Shown here: positions 1 to 5,448 of the stretch, piece by piece | Position numbering within the stretch: the stretch's first letter is position 1 | How the letters are laid out: every line of letters starts with the position of its first letter | Origin: Chloroflexota bacterium | GTDB lineage: Bacteria; Chloroflexota; Anaerolineae; Anaerolineales; Anaerolineaceae | DNA: 7,011 nucleotides | Direction of reading: 5' to 3' | Assembly: GCA_012797215.1 (NCBI GenBank) | Contig: JAAZPN010000079.1 | Coordinates: forward strand, 1-7,011 | Notes under the pieces: model-generated | Database searches by the model: none | The model's input: only the letters and a program-made list of their open reading frames with translations | What the model was told of the DNA's origin: nothing | Position numbers and translations under genes: made by a program

Positions 1-1219
1 CGCCGGTGTATTCCAGACGATTCAGGTTTACAGCAAAAAAGTCCGCGCACTTGCCAATTGCCAGTGAGCCGATATCCTCTCGACCCAACACTGCGGCGCC
101 GCCGCGCGTAGCAATGGAAAGCGCCTGTCGGGCGGTCATCAAAGGCGGTGCGTCCGGCGCGGAGCGGCTGGCGCCGTGGACGCCGCTGTTCAGACGCGAA
201 AGCAGCATCGCCTGGCGGGCTTCTGCCAGCATGTGCGAGCCGTCATTGCTGGCTGAGCCGTCCACGCCTAATCCCAGCTTGACACCGCGCGCAAGCATTT
301 GCATCACCGGGGCGATGCCCGAAGCCAGGCGCATGTTGGAACTCGGGCAGTGCGCCACGCCGCAGCCATGCCGCGCATAGAGGTCGATTTCGTCGCTATT
401 TACATGGACACTGTGGGCAAACCAGACGTCGTTCCCAATCCAGTCCACCGTTTGCATGTACGCGACCGGTTTATACCCGAACTTTTGCAGGCAGAAATCG
501 TCCTCATCTTCGGTCTCTGCCAGGTGCGTGTGCAGATGGACGCCGTATTCCCTGGCAAGCTTGGCGGATTCGCGCATCAGATCTCCGGTGACGCTGAAAG
601 GTGAACAGGGCGCCAGCACGATTTGCAGTTTGGAACCGGGTTTAGGGTCGTGGTAACGTTCAATCAGACGTTGACTGTCCCGCAGGATGGCGTCCTCGCT
701 GTCGACGACTGAATCGGGGGGTAGACCGCCCTTGGACTCACCCAGGCTCATCGAACCCCGGGAAGCGTGCAGACGCAAGCCAATTTCGGCAGCGGCGTCA
801 ATTTCATCATCCAGGCGCGAGCCGTTGGGAAATAGGTACAGATGGTCTGAGGCGGTTGTGCAGCCAGAAAGCGCCAGTTCGGCCAGCGCTGTTTGCGTGC
901 TGATAAAAACGGCGTCCGCGTCCATGCGCGCCCAAATTGGATAGAGCGTTTTAAGCCAGTTGAACAGATTCGCGTCCTGCGCGGCAGGCAGCGCGCGCGT
1001 GAGCGTCTGGTAAAAGTGATGGTGGGTGTTAATCAGCCCGGGCAGAATGATGTGCCCTGCGAGGTCAAGAATTTCATCCGCCTCGGAAGGGAGTTCCGCG
1101 GCAGAGCCGATTTGTTCGATAAACCCGTCCCGACAAAAGATGGCAGCATCCTGCAGTTCGCGGTCTTGCGAATCCATCGTCACTATCAGGGCGGCATTTT
1201 TAACCAGCAGCGTGGACAT
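1..1219 (-). CDS. Amidohydrolase, 8-oxoguanine deaminase / hydroxyatrazine hydrolase type (3' end cut by window)
   Basis: A zinc-type amidohydrolase that probably deaminates a purine- or triazine-like ring in the cytoplasm. Read on the minus strand, 406 residues are present and about 40-50 C-terminal residues lie beyond the left edge. The order of motifs is typical: N-terminal beta-sandwich piece, then INTHHHFYQTLTRA with metal ligands H66 and H68, HTHLAE with H232 and probable catalytic E235, FAHSVH with H269, GLGVDGSASND with metal ligand D320, and the return of the beta-sandwich near 380-406. The THHHFYQTLTRA block is what points to the 8-oxoguanine deaminase/AtzB-like branch rather than generic guanine or cytosine deaminases. 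The exact substrate is inferred. Two ATGs are adjacent; I chose the second (1219) because AAGGAG at 1231-1226 then lies 6 nt away rather than 3. It follows folD by 25 bp and is likely co-transcribed with it. Confidence 0.87.
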   Translation of the reverse strand, partial: MSTLLVKNAALIVTMDSQDRELQDAAIFCRDGFIEQIGSAAELPSEADEILDLAGHIILPGLINTHHHFYQTLTRALPAAQDANLFNWLKTLYPIWARMDADAVFISTQTALAELALSGCTTASDHLYLFPNGSRLDDEIDAAAEIGLRLHASRGSMSLGESKGGLPPDSVVDSEDAILRDSQRLIERYHDPKPGSKLQIVLAPCSPFSVTGDLMRESAKLAREYGVHLHTHLAETEDEDDFCLQKFGYKPVAYMQTVDWIGNDVWFAHSVHVNSDEIDLYARHGCGVAHCPSSNMRLASGIAPVMQMLARGVKLGLGVDGSASNDGSHMLAEARQAMLLSRLNSGVHGASRSAPDAPPLMTARQALSIATRGGAAVLGREDIGSLAIGKCADFFAVNLNRLEYTG

Positions 1220-1225
1220 CATCTT

Positions 1226-1231
1226 CTCCTT
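1226..1231 (-). promoter_or_regulatory. Ribosome binding site of the amidohydrolase
   Basis: On the minus strand AAGGAG lies 6 nt before the ATG at 1219 and 3 nt before an in-frame ATG at 1222. The spacing favours 1219. It sits in the 25-bp gap after the folD stop codon. Confidence 0.65.
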
Positions 1232-1244
1232 CCTGGCTGGCTGC

Positions 1245-2129
1245 CTAAGCGGCAGCGTCTGCCAGTTCCCGGGCGCGCAGCGTGTTCTGCAATAACATAG
1301 CGATGGTCATTGGGCCAACACCACCAGGAACAGGGGTGAGGGCAGAGGCGACTTGCATTGCCTCCTCAAAGGCGACGTCCCCAACCAGCCGGGAGCCTTT
1401 GGGCGCGGACGCGTCCTCTACGCGGTTGATGCCCACATCGATGACAATTGCCCCAGGTTTAATCCAATCACCGCGTACCATCTCTGGCTTGCCGATAGCC
1501 GCGATAAGAACATCCGCCTGGCGGACGACAGAGGGCAGGTCGCGGGTCTTGGAGTGGCAGATGGTCACGGTTGCGTCGGCCCGCACCAGCAGAAGCGCTA
1601 CTGGCATCCCGACAATATTGGAGCGCCCAAGCACGACTGCGTTTGCGCCAGCAAGTCTTGCTCCTGCTTGTTCCAGCAGCACCATCACGCCAGCCGGCGT
1701 GCAGGGCACAAAGAGGGGTTCACGTCCCTTTTGCGCCAGTCTGCCGATATTCACAGGATGAAAACCATCGACGTCCTTGGAAAGGTCTATCGCGCTGAGC
1801 ACACGTTCTTCATTCAGATGGGCTGGAAGGGGAAGCTGCACCAAAATCCCATTAACATCCGGTTCCGCGTTCAGCTCGCGCACTAAAGCTTCCACCTCTT
1901 CCTGGCTGGAACTGGCGGGCAGCTTGTGCCCAAAGGAGCGTATGCCAACCTCTGCGCACATTTTTTGCTTGTTTCGGACATAAACTTGCGAAGCGGGGTC
2001 TTCTCCGACCAAAACAGTCGCTAGACCGGGAACAGGCAAGCCCTGACTACCGCGATCTTCCACCTTTTGTTTTACATGCGTTCGTATCTCTGCGGCGATT
2101 CGTTTTCCATCGATCAGGTGAGCTGTCAT
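1245..2129 (-). CDS. folD: Bifunctional methylenetetrahydrofolate dehydrogenase / methenyltetrahydrofolate cyclohydrolase
   Basis: FolD interconverts 5,10-methylene-THF, 5,10-methenyl-THF and 10-formyl-THF with NADP, supplying formyl groups for purines and initiator tRNA; it is cytosolic and dimeric. The 294-residue length matches the family. Visible motifs: the catalytic Y50-x3-K54 in [17 protein letters not shown] at 95-103 with Q98, [10 protein letters not shown] at 118-127, the nucleotide-binding GRSNIVGMP at 168-176, [10 protein letters not shown] at 186-195, and the C-terminal signature [10 protein letters not shown] at 266-275. No key residue is missing. The ATG at 2129 is preceded by AGAGGA and, further up, by a TATAAT box, giving an estimated leader of about 19 nt. 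The gene is divergent from udk and is followed closely by the amidohydrolase, so the two probably form one leftward operon. A TAG codon ends it. Confidence 0.97.
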   Translation of the reverse strand: MTAHLIDGKRIAAEIRTHVKQKVEDRGSQGLPVPGLATVLVGEDPASQVYVRNKQKMCAEVGIRSFGHKLPASSSQEEVEALVRELNAEPDVNGILVQLPLPAHLNEERVLSAIDLSKDVDGFHPVNIGRLAQKGREPLFVPCTPAGVMVLLEQAGARLAGANAVVLGRSNIVGMPVALLLVRADATVTICHSKTRDLPSVVRQADVLIAAIGKPEMVRGDWIKPGAIVIDVGINRVEDASAPKGSRLVGDVAFEEAMQVASALTPVPGGVGPMTIAMLLQNTLRARELADAAA

Positions 2130-2132
2130 GTT

Positions 2133-2138
2133 TCCTCT
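2133..2138 (-). promoter_or_regulatory. Ribosome binding site of folD
   Basis: AGAGGA on the minus strand, 3 nt before the ATG at 2129 (4 nt counting from GAGG). The spacing is short but usable. It contrasts with the divergent gene udk, which has no such site. Confidence 0.55.
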
Positions 2139-2154
2139 GTGCTTTAGTGATGAG

Positions 2155-2160
2155 ATTATA
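2155..2160 (-). promoter_or_regulatory. Predicted -10 box of the folD operon
   Basis: A perfect TATAAT on the minus strand. Transcription starting 6-7 nt downstream (about 2148) would give a leader of about 19 nt that includes the AGAGGA site. I see no good -35 hexamer at 16-18 bp; that position overlaps the opposing -10 of udk. Confidence 0.5.
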
Positions 2161-2173
2161 CTCGAATCGACGG

Positions 2174-2179
2174 TATAAT
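2174..2179 (+). promoter_or_regulatory. Predicted -10 box of udk (leaderless arrangement)
   Basis: A perfect TATAAT followed by exactly 6 nt (TTGGCT) and then the ATG at 2186. RNA polymerase usually starts about 7 nt after this box, so the transcript would begin at or next to the A of ATG. There is no Shine-Dalgarno sequence and no clear -35 hexamer. Confidence 0.55.
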
Positions 2180-2185
2180 TTGGCT

Positions 2186-2833
2186 ATGGACAAGAATAAG
2201 CTCCCCTTGGTGATTGGAATCGCCGGCGCGTCCGGTTCCGGAAAAACAACCCTTGCCTCTTCAATTTTGGATTCAATCGGACGCGATAAGATTGCCTTTT
2301 TGCCCCACGATGCCTATTACCGCGACCAGGCCGATCTCAGTTACACAGAGCGTTTAAAGATCAACTATGACCACCCTGACTCGCTGGAGACTGACCTGTT
2401 GCTCAGGCATATCATCGCGCTGAAAGCTGGCAAAGCGGTCAAACGACCAGTATACGATTACAAGCAGCATACGCGCTCCGCTGAAGTTGTTCAGATCGAG
2501 CCATGTCAGATAATCATGGTGGAAGGCATCCTGATCTTCTGGGAAGCGAAATTACGTAAAATATTTGACATGAAAGTGTTCGTAGAAACAGATTCCGACA
2601 TCTGTTTCATCCGCAGGCTTAAGCGCGATATCGAAGAGCGCGGCCGGACGGTGGAGTCAGTTGTGAACCAATACCTGACCACGGTCCGTCCCAGCTATAT
2701 TGATTTCGTCGAACCCTCCAAGCGTTTTGCGGATGTTATCATTCCCGAGGGAGGAAAAAACGCCGTCGCTCTGGACATGGTCATCGCGCGCTTGCAGGGG
2801 CTGCTAGACGATGCAAACAAGCTCTCCAGCTAA
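2186..2833 (+). CDS. udk: Uridine kinase
   Basis: Phosphorylates uridine and cytidine to UMP and CMP in pyrimidine salvage. The 215-residue length fits the bacterial enzyme. The P-loop GASGSGKTT is at 14-22, followed by HDAYYRD at 41-47 (the nucleoside-site aspartate region), NYDHPDS at 60-66, RPVYDYKQHTR at 88-98, the EGIL motif at 113-116, the RRLKRDIEERGR lid at 143-154, and VEPSKRFADVIIPEGG at 175-190. All expected blocks are present. I chose ATG 2186 because the P-loop normally lies close to the N terminus and because a TATAAT box lies 6 nt before it. Longer in-frame starts at 2147 (GTG) and 2150 (ATG) would place both promoter boxes inside the gene. It overlaps the downstream membrane-protein gene by 23 nt. 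Confidence 0.95.
   Translation: MDKNKLPLVIGIAGASGSGKTTLASSILDSIGRDKIAFLPHDAYYRDQADLSYTERLKINYDHPDSLETDLLLRHIIALKAGKAVKRPVYDYKQHTRSAEVVQIEPCQIIMVEGILIFWEAKLRKIFDMKVFVETDSDICFIRRLKRDIEERGRTVESVVNQYLTTVRPSYIDFVEPSKRFADVIIPEGGKNAVALDMVIARLQGLLDDANKLSS
2796..2800 (+). promoter_or_regulatory. Weak ribosome binding site of the DedA-like gene, inside udk
   Basis: AGGGG within the 3' end of udk, 10 nt before the ATG at 2811. It is the only purine-rich site in range and, with the 23-nt overlap, supports translation coupled to udk. Confidence 0.35.
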
Positions 2834-3371
2834 GAAAGACCTCAGCCAAACCCAGATTATCTGGCGGGTTATCCTGCTGATTGCGCTTCTCGCGGTAACT
2901 GTCACCTTATTCATCTTTCGAGATCAGGTGCAGAGGCTGCAGGCCTTTGGATACCCTGGAATTTTTCTATTTTCCCTGCTTTCCAACGCGACCATCCTCT
3001 TCCCTTTGCCTGGAGTGGTTTTCACGTCGGCAATGGGCGCGGTATTTAATCCCTTTTGGGTAGCGCTGGCAGCTGGATTAGGGGCCGCTTTGGGCGAATT
3101 CTCCGGGTATCTCGCTGGCGTCAGCGGGCAGATACTGCTTGAGAACAAAGCAAATTACGAAAAAGTTCTGGGTTGGATGCGGAAATACGGTTTGTGGACG
3201 ATTCTCGTGCTGGCATTTATTCCCAATCCTCTCTTCGACATCGCCGGGTTTGCTGCTGCTTCGCTAAAGATTTCTGCCTGGAAATTCCTGCTGCTCTGCG
3301 CGCTGGGAAAGATCGCCAAGATGCTTCTGTTTGCTTATCTTGGGGCTGGTCTATTCTCCTTCTTAAGCTGA
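2811..3371 (+). CDS. DedA/VTT-domain (SNARE-associated type) membrane protein
   Basis: A 186-residue integral membrane protein of the broad DedA/TVP38/YqaA superfamily. Members are linked to lipid scrambling or flipping and envelope homeostasis; the substrate here is unknown. Hydrophobic segments are seen at about 17-36, 49-70, 75-102 (with a re-entrant look), 128-149 and 158-185. The typical signature pieces are FPLPGVVFTSAMGAVFNP at 64-81, the glycine-rich GLGAALGEFSGYLAG at 89-103, and FIPNPLFDIAGFAAASLKIS at 136-155. The acidic residue E96 in GEFSGY and the N-P pair at 138-140 lie where this family keeps conserved polar residues. The ATG overlaps the end of udk by 23 nt in another frame, so the two genes should be co-expressed. 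The functional tie to uridine kinase is not obvious. Confidence 0.88.
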   Translation: MQTSSPAKKDLSQTQIIWRVILLIALLAVTVTLFIFRDQVQRLQAFGYPGIFLFSLLSNATILFPLPGVVFTSAMGAVFNPFWVALAAGLGAALGEFSGYLAGVSGQILLENKANYEKVLGWMRKYGLWTILVLAFIPNPLFDIAGFAAASLKISAWKFLLLCALGKIAKMLLFAYLGAGLFSFLS

Positions 3372-3428
3372 GCCAGGACTTGCCTCCTGCGCGCCAGTGG
3401 TCTTGTAATCATGCATTACCCTTTAAGT

Positions 3429-3434
3429 TATAAT
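3429..3434 (+). promoter_or_regulatory. Predicted -10 box of rsmG (leaderless arrangement)
   Basis: A perfect TATAAT followed by 7 nt (CCGGCAG) and the GTG start at 3442. There is no Shine-Dalgarno site; the expected transcription start coincides with the first G of GTG. The best -35-like hexamer, TTGTAA at 3403-3408, is 20 bp away and therefore weak. The 70-bp spacer after the DedA-like gene holds nothing else that I recognise and no intrinsic terminator. Confidence 0.55.
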
Positions 3435-3441
3435 CCGGCAG

Positions 3442-4158
3442 GTGGAAACTTTTGCGCAAAACGCCCGTCAACTATTGGGGCTGCAGCTCAGCCGTGAACA
3501 GATTGCCGCTTTCAAGCTGCTTGAGGATGAGCTCCTGGAATGGAACAGCCATTTCAACCTGACGGCTATCCGCGATAAAGAAGGTATTGAGACCAAGCAT
3601 TTTCTGGACTCACTCACCTGCCTGATGGCGCTGGATGCTGCTTCCACCCCGCGCAGTTTGATTGATATTGGCACAGGCGCGGGTTTTCCCGGAATTCCCC
3701 TTAAACTTATCCTCCCTCAGATGCGCCTGACCCTGGTGGAGTCCATCCAGAAAAAAGCCGGCTTCTGTACGCATATCGTCGAAAAACTTGGATTGAGGCA
3801 GGTGCAGGTTCTGGCGGAAAGGGCTGAAGAGGTTGGGCAAAACCCGGAACATCGGGAAAGCTACGACCTGGCAACCGCGCGAGCGGTTGCCGCGATGCCC
3901 ACGCTTGTGGAATACTTGCTGCCATTAGTCCGAATTGGTGGACTTGTGATTATGCAAAAAGGGGAGAGCGCGAAGCTTGAAGCCTTGCAGAGCGAGAAAG
4001 TAATCCAACGACTGGGCGGAAAGATCAAGGTAATCTTACCTGTGGTACTGCCGGGTGTCGTTGATGAACGCTACCTGGTGGTGCTGGAAAAAGTCGCGCG
4101 AACTTCAGCGGACTTCCCACGACGGACCGGACTGCCGGCCAAGCAGCCGCTGACATAA
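3442..4158 (+). CDS. rsmG: 16S rRNA (guanine527-N7)-methyltransferase RsmG (GidB)
   Basis: Methylates N7 of G527 in the 530 loop of 16S rRNA with S-adenosylmethionine; in several bacteria loss of the enzyme gives low-level streptomycin resistance. The 238-residue length is normal. An N-terminal helical part ends in WNSHFNLTAI (34-43), followed by H53 and LDSL at 55-58. The SAM-binding motif DIGTGAGFPGIPL is at 75-87 and the acidic end of the next strand is E100. AERAEE at 125-130, the YDLATARAVA motif at 141-150 and KGES near 173-176 follow. The C terminus carries the signature FPRRTGLPAKQPL at 225-237. The start is a GTG; no in-frame ATG fits better, and a TATAAT box lies 7 nt before it. This suggests its own leaderless transcript rather than readthrough from the upstream gene. 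Confidence 0.96.
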   Translation: METFAQNARQLLGLQLSREQIAAFKLLEDELLEWNSHFNLTAIRDKEGIETKHFLDSLTCLMALDAASTPRSLIDIGTGAGFPGIPLKLILPQMRLTLVESIQKKAGFCTHIVEKLGLRQVQVLAERAEEVGQNPEHRESYDLATARAVAAMPTLVEYLLPLVRIGGLVIMQKGESAKLEALQSEKVIQRLGGKIKVILPVVLPGVVDERYLVVLEKVARTSADFPRRTGLPAKQPLT

Positions 4159-4188
4159 TCCCCGCAACTTAACCGTAGGCGATGGGGT

Positions 4189-4194
4189 TAAATT
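4189..4194 (+). promoter_or_regulatory. Predicted -10 box of the 317-aa gene (leaderless arrangement)
   Basis: TAAATT fits the TANNNT core and is followed by 7 nt (CCATAAG) and the ATG at 4202. No Shine-Dalgarno site is present. It is weaker than the udk and rsmG boxes but has the same spacing. Confidence 0.38.
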
Positions 4195-4201
4195 CCATAA
4201 G

Positions 4202-5155
4202 ATGGCCAACACACTAAGCGTGCTCCCAAATTTGATGTTCATATGCGCTCTTGAGCCTAAAACGCTGCGGGCGCTTTTTGAAAATCGCTTCGTGCTGGAT
4301 GACCTGAAAAGCCTCGGCGCGGGCGTAGCAATCGCAGTACGGGACTTTTCTGAAGAGCGCGCTCAGGCAGTCCGTTTGTTAAACCGGATGGGCATACCAG
4401 TTTCGGCCTGGCTGCTGCTGCCTGGGAGGGAGGGCAGCTGGTTGGACGGAACAAACGTGGTGCAGACTGCTGAACTTTACGATGCGCTCTTACGCTGGTC
4501 AGAACGTAAAGGGCTGCGCTGGTCAGCTGTTGGGTTTGCTGGCTGCCTCTCAAACGGTAAGGCTACAGGTTTAGACAAAGCTGCGCGGGCTTCTGAGGCA
4601 GTGCTGTACAAATTGATCGACCAGGCGCATGAGGATGGATTCGGAGTAGAACTCTTTTATGATCCGCCTGAGCCTCATGCCAATAAAGAAATCAAACTGA
4701 GGTTCCCCCAGACCTTGGGTCAACAATCCAGAGTTGTTGAACGCAGAATTAACCTAAAACCTAACCACCACGTGGTTGGTTATCCGCTTTCCAGCCAAAT
4801 AGCAAGTTACAGTGAGGCAGTCTGTGTGAGCAATGCGCAAGGGAGCTTGTTCCCAAGCACGGAGGCAGGCGCGCAAAAGAAATCCTGGCGCGACTTCGCG
4901 CAGGAATTGCGTGCCGCCCGACAAAAAAGCAGCAGCATGTACGTATTTTCGCTTGAAAGCTGCGCAGAGCTTGGCTTTTTGGACCGCATGGTCACGTTGG
5001 ATTGGAACGCGGAGACGCCAGGCTCGGTCAGGCGAGGAAACAGCAGCATGCGAAAAATCCGCGCGGGGCTGCAAAGAATGCCTTGGCTAGGTATCGCGGC
5101 GCTGATAAGTTTAATAAGTGGGGCACTGCTGATTGTGGGAAAAAAGAAACGCTAA
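4202..5155 (+). CDS. Uncharacterised protein, alpha/beta (possibly TIM-barrel-like) domain with C-terminal membrane anchor
   Basis: I do not recognise this 317-residue protein as a named family. Residues 1-270 show alternating strands and helices spaced about 25-40 residues apart: NLMFICAL (10-17), GVAIAVRDF (41-49), PVSAWLLLP (66-74), LRWSAVGFAG (105-114), FGVELFYDPP (147-156) and SMYVFSLESC (245-254), with helices between. This pattern is compatible with part of a TIM barrel such as those of glycoside hydrolase-like proteins, but no catalytic motif can be named. Residues 270-293 form a basic linker. A single hydrophobic segment at about 294-313 ends in KKKR, so the protein looks tail-anchored with its bulk on the cytoplasmic side; there is no N-terminal signal peptide. 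It lies 43 bp after rsmG and before the putative RNA and pth. The start at ATG 4202 is supported by the -10-like box; no ribosome binding site is seen. Confidence 0.82.
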   Translation: MANTLSVLPNLMFICALEPKTLRALFENRFVLDDLKSLGAGVAIAVRDFSEERAQAVRLLNRMGIPVSAWLLLPGREGSWLDGTNVVQTAELYDALLRWSERKGLRWSAVGFAGCLSNGKATGLDKAARASEAVLYKLIDQAHEDGFGVELFYDPPEPHANKEIKLRFPQTLGQQSRVVERRINLKPNHHVVGYPLSSQIASYSEAVCVSNAQGSLFPSTEAGAQKKSWRDFAQELRAARQKSSSMYVFSLESCAELGFLDRMVTLDWNAETPGSVRRGNSSMRKIRAGLQRMPWLGIAALISLISGALLIVGKKKR

Positions 5156-5178
5156 TTTGTTTTGAAAATCCCCCATTG

Positions 5179-5211
5179 ATTCCTCCTTTTTTTACATTGT
5201 GATGGAGGATT
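5179..5211 (+). repeat. Imperfect hairpin CCTCC / GGAGG
   Basis: ATTCCTCC (5179-5186) can pair with GGAGGATT (5204-5211): six consecutive pairs, one T-T mismatch and one more pair, around a 17-nt loop that begins with seven Ts. The T run lies in the loop, not after the stem, so it is not a classical terminator. Its role is unknown; it lies just after the 317-aa gene. Confidence 0.35.
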
Positions 5212-5228
5212 AGGTTTAAGTTTTTCAA

Positions 5229-5346
5229 ATGCCCTGGGAATTACAGTGAGACCTTGTGGTCAATTGCCTTGCCCGGTCGGGAGACCGTGCAAGAACCCTC
5301 GCATTTATCTACGCTGCTGCCCTCACCGAGCATAAAGGTTTGACCT
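5229..5346 (+). ncRNA. Putative structured RNA between the 317-aa gene and pth
   Basis: The 269-bp gene-free stretch 5156-5424 contains a segment with nested complementarity. A strong hairpin is formed by CTTGC (5268-5272) with GCAAG (5289-5293), a C/T mismatch, then CGGTC (5274-5278) with GACCG (5283-5287), closing a GGGA tetraloop (GNRA type). GACC/GGTC (5250-5253 / 5258-5261) makes a second small hairpin. Outside them, GTGAG (5246-5250) can pair with CTCAC (5322-5326), and ATGC (5229-5232) with GCAT (5330-5333); AGGT/ACCT at 5336-5346 may close a last small stem. Base G5250 is shared by two of these, so not all pair at once. No coding potential is evident. I cannot assign it to a known class: it is not tRNA, SRP RNA, tmRNA or RNase P. 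A long rod with internal bubbles would suit a 6S-like RNA, or it could be the leader of pth. Ends, and the strand, are approximate; I see no intrinsic terminator. Confidence 0.4.
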
Positions 5347-5400
5347 ACAGGACTTAATTGTTGGAGTTGTAAAAGCCGCCCGGGCTGAGCTAGAAATCCG

Positions 5401-5409
5401 TGTTAAACT
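5401..5409 (+). promoter_or_regulatory. Predicted extended -10 promoter of pth
   Basis: TGTTAAACT matches the extended -10 pattern TGN-TANNNT. Transcription would start about 5416, which is an in-frame TTG 9 nt before the first ATG of pth. The leader would therefore be absent or very short. Extended -10 promoters do not need a good -35 element, and none is seen. Confidence 0.4.
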
Positions 5410-5424
5410 TAAAGATTGCAAAAT

Positions 5425-5448
5425 ATGGATAACTTTCGCATGGATAAC
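5425..5448 (+). repeat. Tandem 9-bp repeat duplicating the pth start region
   Basis: ATGGATAAC occurs at 5425-5433 and again at 5440-5448, separated by TTTCGC. Both copies are in frame and encode M-D-N, so the gene has two equivalent ATGs. It probably reflects a small local duplication. Confidence 0.7.

Larger units (their letters stand above)
2155..2179. repeat. Inverted repeat in the folD/udk divergent promoter
   Basis: ATTATAC (2155-2161) and GTATAAT (2173-2179) are perfect reverse complements across an 11-bp spacer, which itself holds a near-palindrome (TCGAATCGA). Each arm contains the -10 hexamer of one of the two divergent genes. It may simply be the symmetry of a bidirectional promoter or may also serve as an operator; the sequence alone does not decide. 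Confidence 0.6.

Noticed and set aside
1353..1886. 177-codon open frame on the plus strand opposite folD
   Set aside because: It is the shadow of folD: the minus strand encodes every FolD motif without a break, and the plus-strand product resembles nothing.
2147..2185. Longer udk start (GTG 2147 or ATG 2150)
   Set aside because: It would add 12-13 residues with no family counterpart, has no ribosome binding site and would place both -10 boxes inside the coding region.
5179..5211. Intrinsic terminator after the 317-aa gene
   Set aside because: The seven Ts lie in the loop of the CCTCC/GGAGG stem, not after it, and no GC-rich stem immediately precedes the T run.
5204..5246. GGAGG as a ribosome site for a short ORF starting at ATG 5229
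   Set aside because: The ATG is 20 nt from GGAGG and the frame stops after six codons (MPWELQ).
5246..5330. tRNA gene or SRP RNA in the pth upstream region
   Set aside because: No acceptor/T-arm pattern with the GTTCGA-type loop and no SRP domain IV core are present despite the strong hairpin.
5372..5390. Hairpin around the CCCGGGC palindrome as a terminator of the putative RNA
   Set aside because: The stem is only about 4 bp and no T run follows.
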